From positions 102,501-117,500 of the forward strand of contig JABUQX010004638.1 in the NCBI GenBank assembly GCA_015478945.1: a DNA stretch of 15,000 nt. The letters run 5' to 3'. The first letter of the stretch is position 1; each line of letters starts with the position of its first letter. The stretch comes from Trachelipus rathkii. Its lineage: Eukaryota; Arthropoda; Malacostraca; Isopoda; Trachelipodidae. Position numbers and translations under genes: made by a program. The notes under the pieces are model-generated. The model made no database searches and was not told where the DNA came from. It saw only the letters and a program-made list of their open reading frames with translations. Below are positions 7,090-15,000 of this stretch, in pieces.

Positions 7090-7358
7090 AAATGGAAATA
7101 AAATATTTACCATATCATGCTGTTTTTTCTTTCTCTAATTTTAAAATTTATATATTAAAAGTACTAAGTAAAGATATGCTATAGCAATTTACCGGTTTAG
7201 GTTTCTATGAAAATGTTTTTTTAAAATAAAATGTTTAAATTACTAAAATTAAGTTAGACTAAAATTATTACATAAATGGAGAGGTATAAGATTGTGTCGT
7301 GTCTTTATTCTGTGGACATATAAGTGCCTGTGCAAATGTAGTGGTGCATAATAACTCC
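7090..7358. other. AT-rich non-coding stretch
   Basis: No gene, repeat array or RNA element is recognised. Sequence is A/T runs with single TTTTAAAATAAAATG phrases, becoming slightly less AT-rich from about 7280. Confidence 0.6.
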
Positions 7359-7516
7359 AGGTGTAGGTGGATTGGGTGGGTTGGGTTGGGTAGGTGGATT
7401 GGGTGGGTTAGGTGGGGTTGATTAGTTGGGTTGAGTTCGGGATTGATTAGGATAGATTTAGGTTAGGTTGAATCAGGTTGAGTTTAGATTGGGTTATGTT
7501 AGGTTGAGTTGGGATT
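7359..7516 (+). repeat. Degenerate telomere-like GGTTG/GGTTA block
   Basis: G/T-rich strand composed of GGTTGGGTT, GGTTAGGTTG, AGGTTGAGTT and GGTGGATTGGGTGGG phrases. The pentamer TTAGG, the common arthropod telomere unit, occurs several times but never as a clean array. Positions 7374-7390 read GGGTGGGTTGGGTTGGG, four runs of three G with loops of one or two bases, a canonical G-quadruplex motif. It may be a decayed interstitial telomeric tract or an unrelated G-rich minisatellite. Confidence 0.65.
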
Positions 7517-7610
7517 GCGTGAGTGCAGTTTGTTGGAAGCTGGGTATAGAACCTTCCATGGCAAGGCCAAGGCCGAAATATCATGGTCAAACAGCTGGGT
7601 TACTAACCTG

Positions 7611-7772
7611 TATATATATATATATATATATATACTATTATATCTATGTATATATATATATATATATATATCTACTCTCATATATATATATATATATATA
7701 TATTTCACTCTACTCTATAAACACCTCTCTCTCTCTCTATATCTATATCATATATATATATATATATATAAG
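7611..7772 (+). repeat. (AT)n microsatellite cluster with CT tract
   Basis: Four AT runs broken by CTATTATATCTATG, CTACTCTC and a CT-rich stretch at about 7724-7738. Tyr-Ile repeat reading frames crossing it on both strands are artefacts. Upstream 7517-7610 is of ordinary composition with no recognised gene. Confidence 0.9.
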
Positions 7773-8460
7773 TTTATGAATTGTATGTGTGGTTTGAACT
7801 TGATTTTAATTCTAATAATACTATAAACATATAATTCAAAAATAAAAAATTAAATAATAGAAAATAATTGCATTATATAAGCATTGAAATAATTAAAACT
7901 ATTAAAATAATTAAAATAGAATTAAACTAAAAATGGACTAAGAGAATAATTCAAATAAAATGATAAGTACTCAAAGAGATGGGGGAGATGAACCAGCACG
8001 GCTTCATCCGATGTGCTTTTTACTGATTCTAGGATCTAATTCGTTTCACATGTGGCCTGAAACGTTCTCAGGATGAGAGATGATTATAACAAAAATAAGA
8101 GATAAAGGGAATAATAAAAATACTTTATATTAATTATAATTAAAATAATTAAATTCAATTATAATAGTTGAGAATAAAATGGGCTAAACATAATTCGATA
8201 AGACTGAATAAATGTTCGATTAAGCGCATAATATTAGCATTGGACTGCTTTTGCAATTCAAATTATAAAAGGAATTTTAGTTTCGTATGGTGGTCTCTGG
8301 GATGGAGATGTTATAGGCAATAAAATAGAAATAATAATACACAATGACTTTGTGATCAAGTTAGAACTTGATTAAAAATGGTTCAAACAAAATTTTTAAA
8401 TGTATATTTCCCATGAATCTAAGGTTGGCTTTCATTGAATGTTATATAGACAGAGCTGAT
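7773..8460. other. AT-rich non-coding stretch
   Basis: No gene is supported. TTAAAATAATTAAAAT-type words dominate. A patch of normal composition at 7980-8090 contains an inverted repeat CGTTTCA (8042-8048) / TGAAACG (8058-8064) with a nine-base loop; nothing shows it to be functional. Confidence 0.55.
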
Positions 8461-8464
8461 CTCC

Positions 8465-8700
8465 CTACATATATCTCTATATATATCTTATATATATATT
8501 CTTTTTATATATATATAACTATATATATATATATTATACTCATATATATATAACATATTTTATGTATGTAATATTAATATATATATATATATATATATAT
8601 TAATAATACATATAGTAATAATATATAACAATAATATATATTAATATGTATATATATATTATATAATATAATATATAATATAATATATAAATAATATAGC
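8465..8700 (+). repeat. (AT)n/ATAATATA low-complexity cluster
   Basis: Successive AT runs interrupted by CTCTAT, TTCTTTT, ACTCAT and AATAAT. The frame at 8368-8553 ends in Ile-Tyr repeats derived from this tract and is not a gene. Confidence 0.9.
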
Positions 8701-8734
8701 TACATAAAAAATTTAACCATATATGGTATTAATT

Positions 8735-8798
8735 CTTTGATTATTATTATTATTGTACATTTTAACCAACAATAATTATTATTATTATTATTATTAAC
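8735..8798 (+). repeat. ATT microsatellite, two short arrays
   Basis: ATTATTATTATTATT at about 8741-8755 and a longer ATT run at about 8771-8796, separated by GTACATTTTAACCAAC. Sequence from 8800 to 9190 has no supported gene; a weak tRNA-like patch there is discussed under findings. Confidence 0.8.
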
Positions 8799-9195
8799 GT
8801 ATATGTATTAGCATTATAAATTGTATTAATATTACATACTATAAATTAATAACATAAATTCTACGGACTCGGACTAATTGACAATTACAAAATACATAAC
8901 ATTTTCTAGATCTCAAGTTTGGTCCTGGGGACTAAAAGGGCATAAAAAGTTGACAATGGTAAGAGATTCGTATCCACGGTGAGCTTCCTACTATTTCCCG
9001 ATTTACTGAACGGGGAAAAGAACTACCAGAAAACAGGTAGAAAACGATATAAAACTGGTAGGATTTAAGATGAATATAATGACGATTTACTGGAGAAAAT
9101 CGTACTTTTATGACCACTTTATTGGGCAGCACAGGTGTGAGTAATGACTGTGTGTATTATTATTAAACAATAATGTGACATTGTATTAGTAATAT

Positions 9196-9291
9196 TAATG
9201 TGTGTATGTGTGTGTGTGTGTGTGTGCAATAGAGTGGAGTGTGTGTAATATTATTGTGTGGGTTGTATTAATGTGTGTGTGTGTGTGTGTG
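9196..9291 (+). repeat. Interrupted GT microsatellites
   Basis: Two GT runs (about 9203-9226 and 9272-9291) separated by GAGTGGAGTGTGTGTAATATTATTG. Repeated AATATTAATGTGTGT and TGTATTAATGTGTGTG leads suggest internal duplication. They occupy the place, in mirrored order, that the CA run holds relative to the 17-bp minisatellite on the left. Confidence 0.9.
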
Positions 9292-9480
9292 TGCTGGGGC
9301 TGGGACAGGGTATGGTGCAGGGGCCAATTTTAAAGGAGAGGGATGTGACACAAAAGGCAGTAGGCAAAAAAATGACCTTGGACTAGAAAAAATTGGGGGA
9401 GCCACATTGGCAGTTTGCTAACACTAGCCGTTTGCTTTGTTACCTATTCCCGAGGGTTGCTCTGGAAGGACTAGAAGGAG

Positions 9481-9524
9481 TGCCAAAAATTGGGGTTCTC
9501 AAAAATTGGGTTCTCAAAAATACC
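9481..9524 (-). repeat. Inverted copy of the 17-bp GAGAACCC minisatellite
   Basis: On the minus strand this reads GGTATTTTTGAGAACCCAATTTTTGAGAACCCC (in key words: TTTTTGAGAACCC twice), matching the 2350-2517 units. Only two units are present. It lies next to the inverted GGGCCC block, as on the left. Confidence 0.8.
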
Positions 9525-9571
9525 CAGGGATAGGCTGAGAAGATAGCCATGAAGTGGACCAACAGGTCGAA

Positions 9572-9728
9572 AAAAGGTAAAGACAAAAGATTCTGAGCCC
9601 AAAAAGATTCTGGGCCCAAAAAGGTAAGAGTCAAGGTCCCAGGCCCAAAAAGGTCAAGGCCAAAGATCTTGAGACAAAAAGTTAGAAGGCCCAAAGGTCA
9701 GGCCAAAGGTCAAGGCCCAAAAGGTCTG
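9572..9728 (-). repeat. Inverted copy of the GGGCCC/TTGACC-rich block
   Basis: The plus strand reads AAAAAGGTCAAGGCC, GAGCCCAAAAAG and GGGCCCAAAAAGGTAAGAG repeatedly, reverse complements of the phrases at 2178-2312. The minus-strand frame at 9440-9694 simply translates this repeat and I do not support it as a gene. The block ends where an unrecognised plus-strand frame begins. Confidence 0.75.
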
Positions 9729-9958
9729 AATTGCGTGAACAAAAATACATCAGTGAGTTCTATGCTTATTTCTTGGTCAAAATGTTAACTGGCTATCATG
9801 ATTTCTACTGGCACGCTCAGGAATTAGAAGTTTGATGGAAGCTTTGGGGACGGTCTCATGGCTCAGGACTAGATACAGACTATAGACTTCATGTATCAAA
9901 TGCCAGAAATCTCAGCGCTCTTTCATGTGGTGGCCCTGCTGATTCTGTTTCCGGTTAA
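9725..9958 (+). pseudogene. Unrecognised 77-codon coding relic with one in-frame TGA
   Basis: From the edge of the GGGCCC block one frame stays open for 36 codons (SELREQKYISEFYAYFLVKM, then LTGYHDFYWHAQELEV), meets TGA at 9833-9835, continues for 40 codons (WKLWGRSHGSGLDTDYRLHV, then SNARNLSALSCGGPADSVSG) and ends at TAA 9956-9958. Amino-acid make-up is balanced and unlike the low-complexity frames around it: aromatic-rich first half, polar second half. The TGA is followed by a Trp codon and could be a mutated TGG. I do not recognise the family. It may be a fragment of a transposon protein or a decayed exon; I see no clear splice signals. No function is assigned. Confidence 0.35.
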
Positions 9959-11390
9959 TATTCTATCAACGATTAGTATGACTATTTATGAAAACTCTTC
10001 TTATTAAATAATATAAATACAACCAAACAATCCTCCGTGGAGAGTCTGTTTGGCCGTCTCAAAAGGTAAAATTTATTTTATCGGCCACAAAAAAATTCAG
10101 TATTATGAAATTAATAAATGACGATAGCAAAATTTGAAAAACAAAAATTTATAACTTCTTTTAATTTTCAAGGTTGTACTCTGCTCTAGTAGTGTTAGAA
10201 TAAGAAAGATTACACCAAACGTAAACCTCTTTCTTTTACTTTTGTGGGATGGTCGGCGGGCGACAAGCATTTGGGCATTTTACTGGAGGCCCAACTCAGC
10301 ATTTTACCTGGATTTAAAAATGTCATTGTTTAGCATATATTGATTGGTCAAAAGAAAAATTCTGCTCCCCACCACTATAAACTAGGTGTTGCTGGAAAAT
10401 TTTATTAGTAAAATGAATAAACTGAGACAAAAGCTTTTCTTTATTTTAAATGTTCCTAAAAAGTAAGAAGCAAAATTTGGGTTCAGGTAATTGGTATTTA
10501 TATTACCAGGCTTAACAGAAAATCCAGAATTTGAAAAAAGACCATAATTTGCAGATAAGAATTACAAAGTTTGGGATGATTTTTAATTAATTACTAGCAA
10601 CTATTAGGAAAGCGTAGACCCATTAATTCTAAACAATATCGTTAGTAATAATTTGTTGGAAAGGATTTGCAGAAGGCTCTGGATGTTATGTGTAACTTTA
10701 CTTTTGAGCTCTCTGATGGATTATTACCATGTGTTATTAGTGTATACGGAGAATTTGGGGAAGAAAATTTCAGTGGGGTTCAATAATCTGGGCTAATGAA
10801 GAAAAGGTATTATTGGATAAACTGGGACATTATTAACAATGGACAACGACTCTTTGTTGTTATTGGTTGAAAGGAAGGGAATGAACTGGAACATTTCTAC
10901 ATGAGAAAAACGAGTGATAGATCTTCTTTTTTTTTTTTTTTCCCAATTATTAGTCAATGAATTGCTGCTGACTTTAACAAATCAAAATCTAAAGTTTTGA
11001 ACTACTTTGTATGATCTTTGCTTGGTTCATACAATAGATATGCTTGATATGATATATTACATTTTGAGAGAGAAAAAAATAGTATTGGTCATTTCAAATG
11101 ACCCCAAACTTTTGTAGTGTCTTTTTATAATGGTTCCATTGTTAACAATTTCACTGTGGCGTTTTTATTAATGATTTCGTTTTGAAAAGGAGTCTTGCTG
11201 GTACAGCACCACTTTACCTCAAGCTGTCTGATATGATATGCATAAACTGGGAAAAAAGGCAGATATTAATACATTTTTACAACACACCTGAAGAATTTTC
11301 ACAACAGATAGAGAAGCTAATAACATTTTCGTGATTAGCAGGGTCAGGAAATAAAATTTTCTAACATATAATTGTTTCAATATCTTCAAC
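9959..11390. other. Unrecognised sequence of ordinary complexity, no supported gene
   Basis: This stretch is AT-rich but largely free of microsatellites, apart from a 15-T run at about 10927-10941. All frames are broken by frequent stops; open pieces of about 50 codons occur on both strands (for example about 11160-11333 plus, and 11219-11413 minus) without any domain I recognise. It may be old mobile-element sequence. At 11087-11103 GGTCATTT-C-AAATGACC is a near-perfect palindrome, followed by CCCCAAACTTTTG. Confidence 0.5.
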
Positions 11391-11394
11391 ATAA

Positions 11395-11450
11395 CATATA
11401 ATAATAACAACAATAATAATAGTAAAAATAATATGAGACAGACAACAGCA

Positions 11451-11481
<31 letters not shown>

Positions 11482-11650
11482 TAATAATAATATATTAATA
11501 ATAATAATATATATAATATAATAATAATCTAATAATAATAACTAATATAATATAATAATAATAATAATATATGTAAACTAATAATAATAATGATAATAAT
11601 AATTAAAATATATAAGTAATATAATAATATAATAATAACAATATGAAAAA
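11395..11650 (+). repeat. AAT/AAC microsatellite cluster
   Basis: AATAAT arrays with AAC, ATATAT and CTAATAAT interruptions. Pure runs are short, at about 11455-11480 and elsewhere. Confidence 0.9.
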
Positions 11651-11820
11651 AGCTATAATACCATAAACCGATATGTTGCCTTTGACGGATTCATGAAGCA
11701 TTATTATTGTGTAGTTTATTATATGGTTTGTTTCGTTTGTGAACTTACAGTAAACTACTAAAATATTGCCCTTGGACGAAGTAGTAACAAGTCTTACGAA
11801 CCTGACTTATGTTTAAATGG
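11651..11820. other. Short unique AT-rich spacer
   Basis: Non-repetitive sequence between two AAT clusters. No frame or motif is supported. Confidence 0.5.
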
Positions 11821-12044
11821 GGTTATAATAACTAACAAAGGAAATAATAATAATAACATCAATAATGATAATGTTAACAACAATAATATAATAAGAACGT
11901 AAATAACAACAATAATAATATCGGAGTCGTAATAATAATAATAATAATAATAATATAATAAACATTTATAAAATTACTATGTGTGTTCTTAATAATAATA
12001 ACAATAATAATAATAATAATAATAATAGTATAATAATAATAACA

Positions 12045-12081
<37 letters not shown>

Positions 12082-12240
12082 TAATATGAATGATATGAAT
12101 GGATAATAATAATAAAATATTAACAAAAAATGATATAATATATATCAGCAATAAACAACAACAATAATAATAATAATAGTATCTAATACTAATAATATAA
12201 TAATAATAATAATAATAATGAATAATAATGAACTAATGTA
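11821..12240 (+). repeat. AAT microsatellite cluster
   Basis: Several AAT arrays, the clearest at about 11928-11955, 12004-12028 and 12048-12084, separated by AAC-, GAT- and CTAAT-containing interruptions. The Leu/Ile-rich minus-strand frame at 11966-12151 is a translation of the repeat. Confidence 0.9.
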
Positions 12241-12334
12241 ATGCCATTATTTAAACCTTTGATTGTTGGGCTATAAAATAAGTTCTGTTTTTAGAATTTA
12301 AAAAAAAACTAACAATAATTTTGTTTTCTTAATT

Positions 12335-12409
12335 ATAATATATATAATTTTATATATATATATAATATAATAATAATATATATATATTATAACATATATA
12401 TCTAATACT

Positions 12410-12445
<36 letters not shown>

Positions 12446-12552
12446 CTTCTTATATATTATATATAATAATAATATGAAATATATATATATTAATAATATA
12501 TATATATATACTATATAATATATATATATATATATAATATATATATATATTC
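12335..12552 (+). repeat. (AT)n microsatellite cluster
   Basis: AT runs with AATAAT and CTAATA interruptions; the longest pure run is about 12415-12443. It ends sharply at TTCAAGGGTCTGG. Confidence 0.9.
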
Positions 12553-12554
12553 AA

Positions 12555-12900
12555 GGGTCTGGATAGTTATTTGCTGTCTTACTGGCAATAATATGACAAG
12601 TTTTGTGAAGGCGCAAATATCTTATGTGCTTCTGTGGCGCTAAACGTCGTTTAGGCCCCTATTCCCCACCAGTGGAGGTAAACCAGGAGGCAGTGGATAA
12701 GAAACCACCATTTAGGCGCTGGGTACCGCCTGAACAATGAACTTGACAGGGCGCCACTCCCTAATTGCCATATCGTATCTACAGGGATGCTGTAGGTGCA
12801 GGGAGCAACTATGAACGAAGGACTTATAATTGGAACCTCGGCGTTGACCAATGATATTAAGAAAGGGAAATATTATCAGTAATCAATGGACGTGTATAGA
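12555..12900. other. Island of near-balanced composition, unrecognised
   Basis: After the AT array the composition rises abruptly in GC. CTAAACG-T-CGTTTAG (12640-12654) is a 15-base near-perfect palindrome. A 66-codon minus-strand frame (12651-12851) has mixed composition but no domain I can name, and a stop immediately beyond. Such an island inside simple repeats is typical of a mobile-element fragment or exon, but nothing identifies it. 12900-13200 shows no feature. Confidence 0.4.
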
Positions 12901-13305
12901 CTACATAGAAGTGGCTGATACGTTTGCTAGCTTATCATTATTTTTATGGGTGGAGGAATTGGGAGGATGTAATTTTTGACTTACAACAGTATTTAAGCTG
13001 AAAAAAATTGATATACAGTTCAATTATTTCAGAAGCTTTTGAATCACTTTTGAACAAATCAGCAACGTGCATAATTCTCAAGATTGTTTACACCACTGTG
13101 TTCCTACCTACACAGTCTTACCTTTTGGGGTGCTGTTCTTGCTCCATGAATTTTGTGTGGTGTTGAAAATTTGAACATTTGGTTGCTTAGTTACTCCTTC
13201 TTTCAAAGCTACCTCTCTTTTGACGGACTCCCTGCTACACTATTATAACACTCTGCCATATTTAATCTTACTCTTTGGGCCTCCCATAACTTATCAGGGG
13301 TTATA

Positions 13306-13503
13306 GTGGGAGACCTGCTTAATTTGTTTGTTAATTTTATTGTTCCATTTACTAACAGAAAGGAATGTATCCCCGCGAAAAGGAGAAAAAAACTTTGGAG
13401 TCACTCAAAGAAGCTGGAACTCTATGAAATACTTGCCGACCCACCAGGCGGCAAGTCACTATCACACAAAGTAATCACCCTGAACCCAGTTTTAAAACAA
13501 TAG
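13306..13503 (+). CDS. Small hypothetical ORF, 65 codons, doubtful
   Basis: ATG 13306 opens a frame to TAG 13501-13503. The N-terminal third is hydrophobic (LLNLFVNFIVPF); the middle is basic (AKRRKKLWSHSKKLELYEIL); then comes PPGGKS and a hydrophilic end. It is one of few frames here without low complexity, and it lies in a patch of more normal composition. I recognise no family. It could be an exon or a transposon fragment, and a chance frame of this length is quite possible in this window. Confidence 0.2.
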   Translation: MGDLLNLFVNFIVPFTNRKECIPAKRRKKLWSHSKKLELYEILADPPGGKSLSHKVITLNPVLKQ

Positions 13504-14500
13504 TCAATTAGACCTGAATAATAGGAAATAATCTGAAGAAAAATTTATCGTATCCATGATGCTAGAAGATGAAAGGTGAACGATTGGCGGATGAATCAGT
13601 TAAAGTGAACATTCTGTAGAAATTCCAAAGTCTGCAAAAAGCTTCTCTTTCATTGAACTTTGAACAAAATTTTAAAATAGGATACCAGATCTTGACTAAC
13701 CAACAAATACATTTTTTTAAAAATACATCAGTTTTAAATAAATTCGATAAAGATAGTTGTTTGTTAAGTGTTCTTGTATCCTCTCTGCAGAGTTTGTTTA
13801 TTACTTTGTTTAAATCAATGAATAAATCAATGTAATATCAATCCTTAAGGTTTTCCATCTTTGCCTGTTTATAAATTTTTATGTGTTTTTGTCTCTTCAA
13901 ATATATTTTTATTACAGTTTGTGGTATCCGAGGATGCATAACGTAGAGGGGATCTTTTATATCTATTATATAATAAGTGGTATTATTTTGTTGCTATACT
14001 TGTCCAATTATAGTTCTTTAATTATTCTTGTAAATCTCAAGCCATTTTTTTCTACATTTACTTAGAGATTTTAATTGAATGAAAGTTTAAAGCATCAGTA
14101 AAGATTTTGCTCTATCCCATTTTACAGTATAAATAATTCAATAATTTCCCACTTTGCATGAAGAGAGATGGGTTTGAAATGCTTGTGTTACCTGGAACGA
14201 CAAATGGCTGTACGAGAGGTGTGAAACGTACCTTAGGGCTCAGACTTAATAAGTATTTCAGATAAATGATAGGAACACAATAATATCAACAACGTAATAA
14301 CGCTAATAACGTATATTAACACAAAAATGTAAATATCTGGATAATATCTTAAATCAAATTAAATTATGTATAGTTACAGAGTTAGTTACATAGAAGTGAC
14401 GATAGATGGACAAATCAGATACAATTTTGGACTCCATTTAATATGAAACGCCCAAGAAAACAACCATACCAAAACTGGAAAGTTTAAAAAAATAGGACAA
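13504..14500. other. AT-rich stretch without supported genes
   Basis: Two 60-codon plus-strand frames (13653-13835, 13883-14065) are Phe/Leu/Ile/Tyr-rich and look like chance products of T-rich DNA. A short patch at 14165-14240 has ordinary composition. I see no repeat array, RNA element or mobile-element end. Confidence 0.5.
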
Positions 14501-14504
14501 CAGT

Positions 14505-14635
<131 letters not shown>

Positions 14636-14642
14636 AAGATGA

Positions 14643-14976
<334 letters not shown>

Positions 14977-15000
14977 GGCCAAGACTATGTTAGTATTCGA

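Noticed and set aside
7468..7826. Two plus-strand frames and one minus-strand frame (7499-7708) over the AT array
   Set aside because: Most of the length is Ile-Tyr repeats from (AT)n, and the remainder shows no domain.
9440..9694. 84-codon minus-strand frame rich in Phe, Leu, Gly and Pro
   Set aside because: It is the translation of the inverted GGGCCC and GAGAACCC repeats.
11160..11333. Plus-strand open piece of about 55 codons containing LAGTAPLYLKLSDM
   Set aside because: No recognised family, overlaps an equally long frame on the other strand, and such lengths occur by chance here.

Overview
The window looks like a gene-poor, repeat-dominated stretch of a strongly AT-rich animal nuclear genome. 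It has no convincing intact gene, no operon-like packing, no recognisable rRNA and no complete tRNA. Long (AAT)n, (AT)n and (CA/GT)n microsatellites, several diverged minisatellites and broken mobile-element sequence fill most of it. An arthropod host, perhaps a crustacean, is the best guess. It rests on a degenerate GGTTA/GGTTG block that resembles the arthropod TTAGG telomere unit, and on a decayed transposon-like gene of a type I recall from arthropod genomes. Neither clue is decisive.

Layout. 1-1331 is AT-rich non-coding DNA with a diverged direct repeat and a short AAT array. 1332-2111 is a broken gene (+ strand) with three in-frame stops and two compensating frameshifts; its product began with a cysteine-rich module. 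It stops abruptly where a minisatellite province begins. 2112-3360 holds a GGGCCC/TTGACC-rich block, a 17-bp minisatellite, a (CA)25 tract lying between two copies of a ~138-bp direct repeat, and a GAGTGCCA minisatellite. 3590-4740 holds two GC-rich 41-44 bp tandem arrays in opposite orientation, separated by a TACTGCTTTAA minisatellite with a 63-bp higher-order period and by a tRNA-like SINE head. 4740-7090 is AT-rich and carries inverted, diverged copies of the CA block and of the TACTGCTTTAA family. 7359-7516 is a telomere-like G-rich block with a canonical G-quadruplex motif, followed by (AT)n arrays to about 8700. 9196-9728 contains GT arrays, the 17-bp minisatellite and the GGGCCC block again, in reverse orientation. 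9725-9958 is an unrecognised 77-codon reading frame interrupted by one TGA. From about 9960 to the end there is unrecognised AT-rich sequence, two islands of ordinary composition (about 12555-12900 and 13200-13505) and very long AAT/AT arrays, the last running almost to the window end.

There is no pathway here. The most coherent theme is architectural: the same modules (GGGCCC block, GAGAACCC 17-mer, CA/GT block, TACTGCTTTAA block, GC-rich 41-44-mer) occur at least twice each and in opposite orientations. For two of them plus the CA/GT tract the order is also mirrored between 2178-2884 and 9196-9728. This suggests a composite repeat family that moves or is copied as a unit.
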